A stretch of 64,000 bases of DNA, from contig NZ_CABPSP010000017.1 of NCBI RefSeq assembly GCF_902459765.1, positions 90,045-154,044 of the forward strand, given 5' to 3'. The translations under genes and the position numbers were made by a program. The DNA comes from Pandoraea anapnoica (GTDB lineage Bacteria > Pseudomonadota > Gammaproteobacteria > Burkholderiales > Burkholderiaceae). The stretch's first letter is position 1. The number at the start of each line of letters is the position of its first letter. Of this stretch, positions 24,996 to 34,875 are shown piece after piece. A model generated the notes under the pieces. That model did not search any database. It was not told the origin of the DNA and saw only the letters and a program-made list of their open reading frames with translations.

Positions 24996-26237
24996 TCAGG
25001 CGTTCTTCGCGATGAAGTCGCGAATCTGCGGATAGATCACGTTACGCCAGCGACTGCCGGAGAAAATCCCGTAGTGTCCGCACTGTGGCGCGGTGAAATG
25101 CGCGCGGCGTTTCGCCGGGATACCGGTGCAAAGCTCGTGCGCAGCTTGCGTTTGCCCGCTACCGGAGATGTCGTCCAGCTCGCCTTCGATAGTGAAGAGC
25201 GCCGTGGTCTTGATGTCCTGCGGACGCACACGCTGACCGGCCACATCCCACGTACCACTCGCGAGGCTGAAATCCTGGAACACGGTCTTGATGGTGTCGA
25301 GATAGTACTCGGCCGCCATGTCGAGCACTGCGTTGTACTCGTCGTAAAAGCGGCGGTGCGAGTCGGCGTCGTCGCTGTCGCCGCGCATCAGATCCAGATA
25401 GAAGTCCCAGTGCGACTTCAGGTGACGATCCGGATTCATGGCAACGAAGCCAGCGTGCTGCAGGAAGCCCGGATACACGAGGCGTCCGGCGCCGGGGTAG
25501 TTCGAAGGCACCGCATGAATCACGTGGTTCTCGAACCATTCGTACGGCTTGTTCGTCGCGAGGGAGTTGACCGACGTTGGGCTCTTGCGAGCGTCGATCG
25601 GGCCACCCATCATCGTCATGGTCTTGGGCGTCTTCTCGCCGTTCGACGCCATCAGTGAGATCGCGCCGAGCACAGGCACCGTCGGCTGGCAGACCGAAAT
25701 GACGTGCAGGTTTTCAGCGCCGATGTGGCGGATGAATTCCTGGATGTACGCAACGTAGTCATCCAGATGGAACGACCCCGCATCGAGCGGCACCATACGC
25801 GCGTCGACCCAGTCGGTGATGTACACCTTGTGATCCTTAAGCAACGTAGAGACGGTGTCGCGCAGCAAAGTGGCATGGTGACCCGAGAGCGGGGCCACGA
25901 CCAGCACGACCGGGTCGTCCTTGAGTTGCCCCACGGCGCTCGCGTCGTCCGCATATCGCTTGAAACGCAACAGGCGGCAGAACGGCTTCTCCATCGCGGT
26001 CATTTCCACGACCGGGATGTTGTGACCGTCCACTTCGACTGCCTTGATGTTGAATTCGGGCTTTTCGTAGTCCTTGCCAAGCCGGTAGAGCAATTCGTAT
26101 CCGGCGGCGATGCGGGGCGCGCCCGGCATCATGGCAAGCAGGCTGCCCGGGTTGACGAAAGTCGTCGCCGCCGCCTTTGCCCACGTGGTGAGGGGATTCA
26201 GCCACGCACGGTTGTACTCATGAATCTGATACAGCAT
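24996..26237 (-). CDS. phaZ: Intracellular polyhydroxyalkanoate depolymerase
   Basis: A 413-residue alpha/beta-hydrolase that mobilises stored PHB granules. The nucleophile is a cysteine, C183, in the lipase-like box SVCQPTVPVLGA, the same residue number as in Cupriavidus necator PhaZ1. A catalytic Asp is likely in GELDDISGSGQT and the His in QCGHYGIFSG near the C terminus. The opening MLYQIHEYNRAWLNPLTTWA is the conserved N terminus and fixes the start at 26237. No signal peptide, fitting the intracellular class. Monocistronic; the aromatic aminotransferase upstream ends at its own terminator. Confidence 0.95.
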   Translation of the reverse strand: MLYQIHEYNRAWLNPLTTWAKAAATTFVNPGSLLAMMPGAPRIAAGYELLYRLGKDYEKPEFNIKAVEVDGHNIPVVEMTAMEKPFCRLLRFKRYADDASAVGQLKDDPVVLVVAPLSGHHATLLRDTVSTLLKDHKVYITDWVDARMVPLDAGSFHLDDYVAYIQEFIRHIGAENLHVISVCQPTVPVLGAISLMASNGEKTPKTMTMMGGPIDARKSPTSVNSLATNKPYEWFENHVIHAVPSNYPGAGRLVYPGFLQHAGFVAMNPDRHLKSHWDFYLDLMRGDSDDADSHRRFYDEYNAVLDMAAEYYLDTIKTVFQDFSLASGTWDVAGQRVRPQDIKTTALFTIEGELDDISGSGQTQAAHELCTGIPAKRRAHFTAPQCGHYGIFSGSRWRNVIYPQIRDFIAKNA

Positions 26238-26404
26238 GTTGTGTGCCCTGAGGCGGATGATGGGGGAATTATGCAACCGTTTATCGCGGGTGTGCAACGC
26301 AGCATAACCCTGATATATGGCATTTCTGCATCAGGTCGATAGTCTTAGCTTATTCAGGTCATTGTTATTAACTATCGTTGCTGCGATGCAACAATTCGAG
26401 ATGC

Positions 26405-26430
26405 AAAAAAAGCCCGCTGGTGGGCGGGCC
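26405..26430 (-). terminator. Terminator after aromatic aminotransferase
   Basis: Read on the minus strand, GCCCGC-CCACCA-GCGGGC is followed by TTTTTTT, 50 nt beyond the aminotransferase stop. Confidence 0.8.
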
Positions 26431-26478
26431 TTTCTGTCGCGTCGGCAGCCGCGATCACCGACCGCGGCAAGCCGTCAA

Positions 26479-27678
26479 TCAACGCAGCACTTGCGCGATG
26501 GCGGACGCCACGGTGTCGATGTTCTTGTCGTTGAGCGCGGCCACGCAGATACGGCCGGTGCTCACGGCATAGATACCGAACTCTTCGCGCAGACGCTCGA
26601 CCTGATCGGCCGTCAGGCCGGAGTACGAGAACATGCCGCGTTGCTTGATCACGAACGAGAAGTCACGTTCGACACCGTGGGCACGCAGCTTTTCGACCAG
26701 TGCCAGACGCATCGCGCGGATACGTTCACGCATCTCGGCGAGCTCTTCTTCCCACAGGGCGCGCAGTTCGGCGTTGCCCAGCACAGCGGCGACGACCGAG
26801 CCGCCGTGCGTCGGCGGGTTCGAATAGTTGGTGCGGATCACGCGCTTGAGCTGCGAGAGCACGCGGGTGGACTCGTCCTTGCTGCCCGTCACGATCGACA
26901 GGGCACCAACGCGTTCGCCGTACAGCGAGAACGACTTGGAGAACGAGCTCGAGACGAAGAAGTTCAAGCCGGTGGAGGCGAACAGGCGCACCACGGCGGC
27001 GTCGGCGTCGATGCCGTCACCGAAGCCCTGATAGGCGATATCGAGGAACGGCACCAGCTTACGGGCCTTCACGACTTCCACAACTTGCGCCCACTGATCC
27101 ATCGTCAGATCGACGCCGGTCGGGTTGTGGCAGCAAGCGTGCAGCACGACGATCGTGCCTTCCGGTTCCTTGCCGAGCATGTCCAGCATGCCGGCGATGT
27201 TCACGCCGTGCGATTCGGCGTCGTAGTACGGGTACGACACGACGTTAAAGCCAGCCGTCGTGAACAGGGCACGGTGGTTTTCCCAGCTCGGATCGCTGAT
27301 GGCGACCGTGGCGTTCGGGTTCAGTTGCTTCAGGAAATCGGCGCCGATCTTCAGCGCCCCCGTACCGCCCAGTGCCTGAGCGGTGATCACGCGGCCTTCG
27401 GCCAGGACTGGCGATTCCTTGCCGAACAGCATTTCCTGGACGGCCTTGTCGTACGCAGCAATGCCTTCGATCGGCAGATAGCCACGCGGCAGGCCCGCTG
27501 CCACGCGTTGTTCTTCCGCTGCCTTCACGGCCTTGAGCAGGGGCAGTTTGCCTTCTGCATTGAAATACACGCCAACACCCAGGTTCACCTTATCGGTGCG
27601 GTGATCGGCGTTGTAGGCTTCGTTCAGACCAAGAATGGGGTCGCGCGGGGCGAGTTCGACAGCGGAAAAGAGGGTCAT
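26479..27678 (-). CDS. tyrB: Aromatic/aspartate aminotransferase
   Basis: A 399-residue class I aminotransferase of the AspC/TyrB (Ib-like) type: LGVGVYFNAEGKLPLLKAVK at the N terminus, HACCHNPTGVDLTMDQW (180-196) and the PLP lysine K248 in SSSFSKSFSLYGERVGAL. It transaminates aromatic amino acids and/or aspartate with 2-oxoglutarate. Gene order tyrB/uvrB divergent followed by the phosphatase and isc operon is familiar from Burkholderia, which supports the aromatic assignment. AspC remains possible from sequence alone. A 331-bp regulatory gap precedes it. Confidence 0.9.
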   Translation of the reverse strand: MTLFSAVELAPRDPILGLNEAYNADHRTDKVNLGVGVYFNAEGKLPLLKAVKAAEEQRVAAGLPRGYLPIEGIAAYDKAVQEMLFGKESPVLAEGRVITAQALGGTGALKIGADFLKQLNPNATVAISDPSWENHRALFTTAGFNVVSYPYYDAESHGVNIAGMLDMLGKEPEGTIVVLHACCHNPTGVDLTMDQWAQVVEVVKARKLVPFLDIAYQGFGDGIDADAAVVRLFASTGLNFFVSSSFSKSFSLYGERVGALSIVTGSKDESTRVLSQLKRVIRTNYSNPPTHGGSVVAAVLGNAELRALWEEELAEMRERIRAMRLALVEKLRAHGVERDFSFVIKQRGMFSYSGLTADQVERLREEFGIYAVSTGRICVAALNDKNIDTVASAIAQVLR

Positions 27679-28009
27679 TTCGACGGCTCGAGGCAGGTAG
27701 TAGGAAAATGCAGCGGGTCGGCCGCAACTTACGCAGGTTCGGCCCAGCGAGGTATTTTAGCGAAGATTACCCGCGCTTGTGGTAAACACCGGCCCGCTGT
27801 GCACGAATTCGTGCCTTTTCGGCACGAAAACTGCCACGCATTGCCAGAATTTGACGAAATCGCCGGGTACGTGACTCGCGCGCGCCTCCCGCGGGCTGCG
27901 TCTGCGTTGCTTGCGGTGGCCCGATGGGATGGCTGTCACCCATCGGACTCAGGGAATCGTCCGACGCGCTAAAATGCCGGATTACGTCCCTCATGCTCGC
28001 GCCCCCGCC
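27679..28009. other. Divergent tyrB-uvrB intergenic region (331 bp)
   Basis: No gene is seen here. It holds the two divergent promoters, a cluster of GCACGAA half-sites (27801-27828) and a TAAAAT (27970-27975) that could be the uvrB -10. A LexA-type CTGT-N8-ACAG box was looked for before uvrB and not found. Confidence 0.7.
27801..27828. promoter_or_regulatory. Three GCACGAA half-sites, candidate operator
   Basis: GCACGAATTCGTGC (27801-27814) is a perfect 14-bp palindrome. TTCGTGCC-TTTTC-GGCACGAA (27808-27828) forms a second inverted repeat sharing its right arm. The outer two same-strand half-sites are 21 bp apart, two helical turns. The regulator is unknown. As a hairpin it lacks a T-tail on the plus strand, so an operator is more likely than a terminator. 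Confidence 0.45.
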
Positions 28010-30097
28010 ATGACCCCTGCGGCTGACACCGATCTCGACGAAAGCAAGTTCCTGACGTTCCCCGACTCGCCTTATCAGCTCTATTGCCCGTTTCCTGCGG
28101 CAGGCGATCAACCCACTGCCATCACCCAGTTGACCGAGGGGATCGACGACGGCCTCGCGTTTCAGACGCTGCTGGGCGTGACCGGCTCGGGCAAGACGTT
28201 CACCATGGCGAACGTGATTGCTCGCATGGGACGTCCGGCCATTGTGTTCGCACCGAACAAAACCCTGGCGGCACAGCTGTATTCCGAGTTTCGCGAATTC
28301 TTCCCGCGAAATGCGGTGGAGTACTTCGTCTCGTACTACGACTATTACCAGCCGGAAGCATATGTGCCGCAGCGCGATCTGTTCATTGAGAAGGACTCGT
28401 CGGTCAATGAGCACATTGAGCAGATGCGGCTGTCGGCGACGAAAAGCCTGCTGGAACGCCGCGATGTAGTGATCGTCGCCACGGTGTCCGCCATCTACGG
28501 TATCGGGAATCCGAGCGAGTACCACCAGATGATCCTGACCGTGCGTCAGGGCGACAAGCTGGGGCAGCGAGAGATCATCGCAAGACTGATCGCGATGCAG
28601 TACACGCGTAACGAGACGGACTTCGGGCGCGGCACGTTCCGCGTGCGCGGCGACACCATCGATATCTTCCCGGCGGAACACGCCGAGCTGGCGTTGCGCG
28701 TGGAGCTATTCGACGACGAAGTCGACTCGCTGCAACTCTTCGACCCGCTCACGGGGCGTGTGCGCCAGAAGGTGCCGCGATTCACGGTGTATCCGTCCTC
28801 ACATTACGTGACCCCGCGAGAGACGGTGCTCCGAGCGATCGAGACGATTAAGGACGAACTTCGCGAGCGGCTCGACTTCTTCTATAAGGAAGGCAAGCTG
28901 GTCGAAGCGCAACGCCTCGAACAGCGTACTCGCTTCGATCTGGAGATGTTGCAGGAGCTGGGGTTCTGCAAGGGCATCGAAAACTACTCCCGACATCTGT
29001 CGGGCGCGGCGCCCGGCGAACCGCCGCCCACGCTCGTCGACTATTTGCCTCCAGACGCCTTGATGTTCCTCGACGAGTCCCACGTGCTCATCGGCCAGTT
29101 CAACGGCATGTACAACGGCGACCGGGCGCGTAAGGAAAATTTGGTCAATTACGGCTTCCGTCTGCCGTCGGCGCTGGATAACCGTCCGCTGAAGTTTGCC
29201 GAGTACGAACGCAAGATGCGTCAGGCGATCTTCGTCTCTGCGACGCCCGCAGATTACGAGGCCAAGCGTACCGGGCAGATTGTGGAGCAGGTGGTGCGTC
29301 CGACTGGGCTTATCGATCCGACGATCGATGTGCGTCCGGCCCGTACGCAGGTGGATGACGTGCTCTCGGAAATCAACAAACGCGTGGCGGTGGGTGAGCG
29401 TGTCCTCGTGACGACGCTCACGAAGCGAATGGCCGAGCAATTGACTGAGTACTTGTCCGATAACGGCGTGAAGGTCCGTTATCTGCACAGCGATATCGAC
29501 ACCGTTGAACGCGTAGAAATCATCCGAGACCTGCGTTTGGGCGCGTTCGACGTACTCGTCGGTATCAACTTGCTGCGCGAGGGGCTGGATATTCCGGAAG
29601 TGTCACTGGTCGCGATTCTGGACGCGGACAAGGAAGGCTTCCTTCGCGCCGAGCGTTCGTTGATTCAGACAATCGGGCGGGCCGCGCGCAACGTGAACGG
29701 TACCGCCATCTTGTACGCAGACAAGATGACCGAATCGATGAAGCGGGCGATCAGCGAGACGGAGCGTCGTCGCGCCAAGCAGATGGCGCACAACGAAGCG
29801 CACGGGATCGTGCCGCAAGGCGTGAAGAAGCGCATCAAGGACATCATCGACGGTGTCTACGATCCGGAAGGCGCTAAGGCGGAAATGGCAGAGGCCAAAG
29901 AGCAGGCGCACTATCAGGACATGTCCGAGAAGCAACTGGCTCGCGAGATCAAGAAGCTCGAAAAGCAGATGCAGGAGCATGCACGCAATCTGGAGTTCGA
30001 GAAGGCGGCCAAGGTGCGGGACCAGTTGCTGCACGTCAAGGCGCTGGTGTTCGGTACCGATGGCGCCAGCGAAGCGGAATTGGGGCCGAAGGCCTGA
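28010..30097 (+). CDS. uvrB: UvrABC excinuclease subunit B
   Basis: A 695-residue UvrB, the damage-verifying helicase-like subunit of nucleotide excision repair. Walker A is GVTGSGKT (residues 56-63). The beta-hairpin region has [17 protein letters not shown], the Walker B-like motif is FLDESHV, and later helicase motifs include [13 protein letters not shown] and QTIGRAARN. The C-terminal UVR domain that contacts UvrC is complete ([20 protein letters not shown]). The ATG at 28010 ([14 protein letters not shown]) matches usual UvrB N termini; an ATG at 27974 is less likely because it overlaps the TAAAAT box. Confidence 0.97.
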   Translation: MTPAADTDLDESKFLTFPDSPYQLYCPFPAAGDQPTAITQLTEGIDDGLAFQTLLGVTGSGKTFTMANVIARMGRPAIVFAPNKTLAAQLYSEFREFFPRNAVEYFVSYYDYYQPEAYVPQRDLFIEKDSSVNEHIEQMRLSATKSLLERRDVVIVATVSAIYGIGNPSEYHQMILTVRQGDKLGQREIIARLIAMQYTRNETDFGRGTFRVRGDTIDIFPAEHAELALRVELFDDEVDSLQLFDPLTGRVRQKVPRFTVYPSSHYVTPRETVLRAIETIKDELRERLDFFYKEGKLVEAQRLEQRTRFDLEMLQELGFCKGIENYSRHLSGAAPGEPPPTLVDYLPPDALMFLDESHVLIGQFNGMYNGDRARKENLVNYGFRLPSALDNRPLKFAEYERKMRQAIFVSATPADYEAKRTGQIVEQVVRPTGLIDPTIDVRPARTQVDDVLSEINKRVAVGERVLVTTLTKRMAEQLTEYLSDNGVKVRYLHSDIDTVERVEIIRDLRLGAFDVLVGINLLREGLDIPEVSLVAILDADKEGFLRAERSLIQTIGRAARNVNGTAILYADKMTESMKRAISETERRRAKQMAHNEAHGIVPQGVKKRIKDIIDGVYDPEGAKAEMAEAKEQAHYQDMSEKQLAREIKKLEKQMQEHARNLEFEKAAKVRDQLLHVKALVFGTDGASEAELGPKA

Positions 30098-30153
30098 GGC
30101 TGATGGCGGCGAGGCACATCAATGCCTCGCCGCCTCCGATGGACTGAATCCAA

Positions 30154-30630
30154 ATGAAGAAAACATCAGTTTTGTTTATCTGCATGGGTAACATCTGCCG
30201 TTCCCCGAGTGCCGACGGCATCTTTCGCGACCGACTCGCCAAAGCGGGATTGTCCGATCTCGTCGAGGTCGATTCGGCGGGCACGCACAGTTATCACATC
30301 GGTCACGCCCCGGATGAGCGTACGCAGGCGGCAGCCGAGCGGCGCGGCTACGATCTGAGCGCACTGCGGGCGCGTCGCGTCGAAGCGAGCGATTTCGAGC
30401 GATTCGAATGGATCGTGGCCATGGACGACGCAAACGTCTCGGAGCTCACGGCACGCAGCCCCGCAGCGTTTCGTCACAAGATCGTCCGGTTGATGGATTT
30501 TGCGACGCGTCATGACGCGACCGAAGTGCCCGATCCCTATTACGGCGGCGCACAAGGGTTCGAGACGGTGCTCGACTATATTGAAGACGGTCTGGATGGC
30601 CTGCTCGTGCGTTTGAGACAGGCCGACTGA
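30154..30630 (+). CDS. Low-molecular-weight protein tyrosine phosphatase
   Basis: A 158-residue LMW-PTP. The P-loop C-x5-R-S is CMGNICRSP with nucleophile C10 and R16 (VLFICMGNICRSPSA), and the general acid D127 lies in EVPDPYYGG. It dephosphorylates phosphotyrosine on proteins, or in some bacteria controls tyrosine kinases of polysaccharide export; no such kinase is in this window. It follows uvrB by 56 nt, probably by readthrough. The position between uvrB and iscR is conserved in Burkholderia. Confidence 0.93.
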   Translation: MKKTSVLFICMGNICRSPSADGIFRDRLAKAGLSDLVEVDSAGTHSYHIGHAPDERTQAAAERRGYDLSALRARRVEASDFERFEWIVAMDDANVSELTARSPAAFRHKIVRLMDFATRHDATEVPDPYYGGAQGFETVLDYIEDGLDGLLVRLRQAD

Positions 30631-30849
30631 TCGGTTGTCGGCGCGCGCATCCTCGTGGGGAGACGGCGTATGTGTTGCGATCGGTGACGAGATCGCTTCG
30701 CGAGTTGTCCCAACAAGGCTATCATTCGGCCCTCTTTGACGGGATGAGGCCGGGCAGTGCGATTTGTCGTACGCCAGAAGTGCCGGTGACTCCCGTGTCC
30801 CTTCTGTTTCTGTCGCTGAATCTGTAGCTGACTACGCACTTTCCGATCC

Positions 30850-32958
30850 ATGTTCAATTCGCTCACTTTGTACTGGCGCAAGTGGCGCGCCTCGCGCCAT
30901 GCAGGTCATCAACTCGACGAACTGCTCGCGCACGCGGATCCCGCAGCGCCGCTGGCCGTACGCAATCAATGGTTGATCGAGTTGGCGCATTGGGTGCAAA
31001 AGCGCGGCGCGATTGTCAACGAAGTGCGCGGGGAGGGGGAGGCCGCTCGATACCGGCCGCATACGCGCCTACGCTATTTGCTGCAAATGCTGGAGCGTAA
31101 TCCGCAGTGGCGGCTGTCGGTCGCGCGCACGCTGCGTAGCGTCATCAACGAAAGCGATGCCATTTCGCTACTCTGCGACACCGGCATGCCGGTGCGGCCC
31201 GGCTTTTGGGGCGCGCTGGCCGAGCGCATCGAAAAGGCGCTGATTCCGCCGCCGCCTACGCGACGGGACCTCTCGGCGTTGTGTTCTCTGATGTTTCCCG
31301 ATGGGGACGCTGCCGACTGGATCGCTGCCATGCCCGCCGAGTTGCTGGGCGATCTGATTGCGCTGCTTCATCACGGCGAGGCGGACGACGCCGACGTGGA
31401 CTGGAATCCGTTCGCCGAGGATCTGCTTGCCGCGATGCATCACCTTGTCGACCAGATCGCGTCGACGGGACTCTCACAGGCCGTCCGCTCGCGTCTTACG
31501 TATTCCCGCGTCACCGATTCGCCGTTTTATCGGCTCGGGCGCGCGATGCAGGCGCTTGAGGATGCCGGTCAGGAATTCGCGCACGGCGCGCCGCCGTCGC
31601 AATTGTTCGTGCAGCAGATCAACGTATTTCGCGCACTGCTGGACGATTGTGGCCGTGCAGTGCGTGACGTATATGCGCACCTCGACGAAAACGGTGTCAG
31701 CGTCGATATCGTGTTTCAGGTCGAGCGTGCGAAGGCACGGATTCGTCGTCTCGAACGTTTGCTGGAGGCGTGGCTGACCTACGGGGATCGCGGCGATAGG
31801 GCTACAGCGCGCGTGCGGTTGCTCGCCGACCTGGTGAGGGCCAATCGTGCGAGCCAGAGCGTGGGCGAACTGGCGCGAACGTCGTTTGGCTTGCTGGCGC
31901 GCAAGGTCGTCGAACGCAGTGCGGAGACCGGCGAGCATTACATCGCGCGCAATCGCAGCGAGTATTTCTCGATGCTGAAGATGGCCTGTGGCGGCGGATT
32001 GGTGACGGTCGTGACCGTCTATATCAAGTTCATGATTGCCGGGGCCCACTTTCCGACGGTGGTGGAGGGGTTCTTTGCCGGGGCCAACTATGCGTTGTGT
32101 TTCCTGTTCATGCACTTCTGCCACTTCACGCTGGCTACCAAGCAACCGGCTATGACGGCACCGGCCATCGCAAGCAAGCTCGATGATGTCGATACGCCAG
32201 CGGGGATGGATGCTTTCGTCGGTGAGGTGATCGCTCTGGTGCGTACCCAGGCGGCAGCGATCTTCGGCAATCTGACGATGGTTTTCCCGTTCTGCCTGTT
32301 GGTGCAGTGGGCGGTGTCGGCGGCGCTTGGTGCAAACACCATCTCACCGGAAAAAGCGCACGCGACGCTGAATTCGTTTTCGATTCTCGGTGTAACGCCG
32401 TTCTTTGCGGCGCTGACCGGCGTGTTGCTGTGGTGCTCCAGCCTGATTTCCGGCTGGGCGGACAACTGGTTCGCCTTGCATGGCATTGGCGACGTCCTTG
32501 CATACAACCGCCGTCTGCGTTTCGTTTTTGGACGTCAGGGCGCTGCGCGGCTCGCCGACTGGTGTCGACGCCACATCGCGCCGGTGCTGGGCAATCTCAT
32601 GCTCGGCTTCATGCTGGGACTCGTGCCGGCCGTGCTGACGGCATTTGCTTTGCCGTTCGAGGTCCGCCACGTGACCCTGTCGACCGGGGCGATCGCGACT
32701 TCGATCGGCGTGTTGGGTGGTTCTGTGCTCCACGATCCGGCGCTGTGGCTGGCGTTCGCCGGTGTGGCTGCCATGGGGCTGCTCAACGTCGGTGTCAGTT
32801 TTGCGTTAGCATTTCACATGGCGCTTCGATCGCGTCCACTGCGATTTGGCGACCGTCGGCAAATTCACCGCGCCATCTGGCGCGCCGTGCTGCGCAATCC
32901 CTTGGTGCTGCTGTTTCCTCTGGGCTTGCCCCGGCCGGAAGCTCGTCCCGAAAAATAA
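30850..32958 (+). CDS. PF10136 'site-specific recombinase' family membrane protein
   Basis: A 702-residue protein of the SpecificRecomb family (PF10136). The first ~370 residues are soluble and helical (LLAHADPAAPLAVRNQWLIE, LERLLEAWLTYGDRG). The second half has about six to seven membrane segments, beginning at MACGGGLVTVVTVYIKFMIA, with NLMLGFMLGLVPAVLTAFAL later. No tyrosine- or serine-recombinase catalytic motif is visible, so the traditional name should be treated cautiously; an integral membrane protein of unknown function describes the sequence better. It lies alone between the phosphatase gene and iscR. Confidence 0.75.
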   Translation: MFNSLTLYWRKWRASRHAGHQLDELLAHADPAAPLAVRNQWLIELAHWVQKRGAIVNEVRGEGEAARYRPHTRLRYLLQMLERNPQWRLSVARTLRSVINESDAISLLCDTGMPVRPGFWGALAERIEKALIPPPPTRRDLSALCSLMFPDGDAADWIAAMPAELLGDLIALLHHGEADDADVDWNPFAEDLLAAMHHLVDQIASTGLSQAVRSRLTYSRVTDSPFYRLGRAMQALEDAGQEFAHGAPPSQLFVQQINVFRALLDDCGRAVRDVYAHLDENGVSVDIVFQVERAKARIRRLERLLEAWLTYGDRGDRATARVRLLADLVRANRASQSVGELARTSFGLLARKVVERSAETGEHYIARNRSEYFSMLKMACGGGLVTVVTVYIKFMIAGAHFPTVVEGFFAGANYALCFLFMHFCHFTLATKQPAMTAPAIASKLDDVDTPAGMDAFVGEVIALVRTQAAAIFGNLTMVFPFCLLVQWAVSAALGANTISPEKAHATLNSFSILGVTPFFAALTGVLLWCSSLISGWADNWFALHGIGDVLAYNRRLRFVFGRQGAARLADWCRRHIAPVLGNLMLGFMLGLVPAVLTAFALPFEVRHVTLSTGAIATSIGVLGGSVLHDPALWLAFAGVAAMGLLNVGVSFALAFHMALRSRPLRFGDRRQIHRAIWRAVLRNPLVLLFPLGLPRPEARPEK

Positions 32959-33006
32959 GAAATTTCACAAGTGGACGAGGGAACTTCCGCAAAAAATGGG
33001 CCAGAA

Positions 33007-33057
33007 GTACTTGACTAAATTCGTAGGGAATTTATACTTGACGAAAATAGTCGAGAT
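33007..33057 (+). promoter_or_regulatory. iscR promoter overlapped by two IscR type-1 boxes
   Basis: TTGACT (33011-33016), a 16-nt spacer and TATACT (33033-33038) form the promoter. ATACTTGACGAAAATAGTCG (from 33034, continuing AGAT) is a good type-1 IscR site overlapping the -10, and a weaker one, TACTTGACTAAATTCGTAGG, covers the -35. [2Fe-2S]-IscR binding there would repress the whole isc operon, as in E. coli. Confidence 0.75.
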
Positions 33058-33074
33058 TAATCCCCTGCATCATC

Positions 33075-33602
33075 ATGAGACTTACCACGAAAGGCCGTTT
33101 CGCCGTCACGGCGATGATCGACCTGGCCATGCGCCAGGACGCGGGTCCCGTGACGCTTGCGGGCATTAGTCAGCGTCAGCGAATTTCGCTCTCCTATCTG
33201 GAGCAACTGTTCGGAAAGCTTCGCCGCCACGAAATCGTGGAGAGCGTGCGCGGTCCGGGCGGCGGTTACAGTCTTGCGCGACGCGCAGAAGAGGTGACGG
33301 TCGCCGACATCATCATTGCGGTCGACGAACCGCTCGACGCCACACAGTGCGGCAGCAAAGGCAATTGCGAGAAGGGCCAGGACGGCCATCGCGGCCACTG
33401 CATGACGCACGAGCTGTGGGCGACGCTCAACCAGAAGATGGTTGAGTATCTCGATTCCGTTTCCCTGCGTGACCTCGTCGAGCAGCAGCGCAGCAAGCAG
33501 GCCCAACAGGCTGTGCTGCGCGACACGCGCGAGTCTGGCAACAACAACCAGACGATGACGACGCGTATCCCCAATTCGGTCTTTGATATGGCCCGTTCAT
33601 AA
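33075..33602 (+). CDS. iscR: Fe-S cluster-responsive regulator IscR
   Basis: A 175-residue Rrf2-family regulator. The winged helix [20 protein letters not shown] ... [20 protein letters not shown] and wing [13 protein letters not shown] are intact. Cluster cysteines are C92, C98 and C109 with H112 in CMTHELW. The gap between the second and third cysteine is ten residues instead of the five of E. coli IscR, because of a Gly/His-rich insert (GQDGHRGH). It represses the isc operon when loaded with [2Fe-2S]. First gene of the operon; iscS follows after 31 nt. Confidence 0.95.
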   Translation: MRLTTKGRFAVTAMIDLAMRQDAGPVTLAGISQRQRISLSYLEQLFGKLRRHEIVESVRGPGGGYSLARRAEEVTVADIIIAVDEPLDATQCGSKGNCEKGQDGHRGHCMTHELWATLNQKMVEYLDSVSLRDLVEQQRSKQAQQAVLRDTRESGNNNQTMTTRIPNSVFDMARS

Positions 33603-33633
33603 CAGGCGCCACGGCACGATCCTGGAGCACCCC

Positions 33634-34857
33634 ATGAAAAACGACACCCTCAACCTCCCCATCTACATGGATTACAGCGCCACGACGCCGATTGACCCGC
33701 GTGTCGTGGACAAGATGTTGCCTTTTCTGCGCGAGCAGTTCGGCAACCCGGCATCGCGCAGCCACTCGTTCGGCTGGGCCGCGGAGCAGGCGGTGGAAGA
33801 GGCACGTGAGGAAGTCGCCAAGCTGGTGAATGCCGATCCGCGCGAAATCGTGTGGACGTCAGGCGCGACCGAGTCGAATAACCTCGCCATCAAGGGCGCG
33901 GCGCACTTCTATCAAGGCAAGGGCAAGCACCTCATCACCGTGAAGACCGAGCACAAGGCCGTGCTCGATACGATGCGTGAGCTGGAGCGCGAAGGCTTCG
34001 AAGTGACGTATCTCGACGTCAAGGACGATGGCCTGCTGGATCTGGAAGTCTTCAAGGCAGCGCTGCGTCCGGACACGATTCTCGTGTCGATCATGGCCGT
34101 GAACAACGAGATCGGTGTGATTCAGGACATCGCTACGCTCGGCGAGATCTGCCGTGAGAAGGGCATCATTTTCCACGTTGACGCTGCGCAGGCAACCGGC
34201 AAGATGCCGATCGATCTCGCGGCACTGAAGGTCGACCTGATGTCGTTCTCGGCGCACAAGACGTACGGCCCGAAGGGTATCGGTGCGTTGTACGTGCGTC
34301 GCAAGCCCCGCGTGCGTATCGAAGCACAGATTCACGGTGGCGGTCATGAACGCGGTATGCGTTCGGGTACGCTCGCTACGCACCAGATCGTCGGCATGGG
34401 CGAGGCGTTCCGTCTGGCCCGTGAAGAGATGGCCGTCGAGAACGAGCGCGTGCGCATGCTGCGCGACCGTCTGCTGAAGGGCTTGACGGAGATGGAAGAA
34501 GTGTATGTGAACGGCGACATGGAACAACGTGTCCCGCACAACCTGAACATCAGCTTCAATTTTGTCGAAGGCGAGTCGCTGATCATGGCGATCAAGGATG
34601 TGGCGGTGTCGTCGGGTTCGGCGTGCACGTCGGCCTCGCTCGAGCCTTCGTACGTACTGCGCGCTCTGGGCCGCAACGACGAACTGGCGCACAGCTCGAT
34701 TCGCTTCACGGTGGGTCGTTTCACGACCGAGCAGGAAGTCGACTATGTGGTCGAACTGCTCAAGAGCAAGATCGGCAAGCTGCGCGATCTGTCGCCGCTG
34801 TGGGAAATGTACAAGGACGGGGTCGATCTCAATTCGATCCAATGGGCCGCACACTGA
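33634..34857 (+). CDS. iscS: Cysteine desulfurase IscS
   Basis: A 407-residue PLP enzyme that removes sulfur from cysteine and delivers persulfide to IscU. The PLP lysine is K209 in [17 protein letters not shown], and the catalytic cysteine is C331 in [20 protein letters not shown], on the long flexible loop typical of group I desulfurases. The C terminus ends [18 protein letters not shown], the IscU-binding tail. The ATG at 33634 has a GGAG site; 17 in-frame upstream codons overlap the end of iscR and are rejected. Confidence 0.97.
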   Translation: MKNDTLNLPIYMDYSATTPIDPRVVDKMLPFLREQFGNPASRSHSFGWAAEQAVEEAREEVAKLVNADPREIVWTSGATESNNLAIKGAAHFYQGKGKHLITVKTEHKAVLDTMRELEREGFEVTYLDVKDDGLLDLEVFKAALRPDTILVSIMAVNNEIGVIQDIATLGEICREKGIIFHVDAAQATGKMPIDLAALKVDLMSFSAHKTYGPKGIGALYVRRKPRVRIEAQIHGGGHERGMRSGTLATHQIVGMGEAFRLAREEMAVENERVRMLRDRLLKGLTEMEEVYVNGDMEQRVPHNLNISFNFVEGESLIMAIKDVAVSSGSACTSASLEPSYVLRALGRNDELAHSSIRFTVGRFTTEQEVDYVVELLKSKIGKLRDLSPLWEMYKDGVDLNSIQWAAH

Positions 34858-34875
34858 GTATTCAAGGAGTTAGCC

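Noticed and set aside
27679-28009. LexA/SOS box upstream of uvrB
   Set aside because: No CTGT-N8-ACAG sequence was found in the 331-bp gap.
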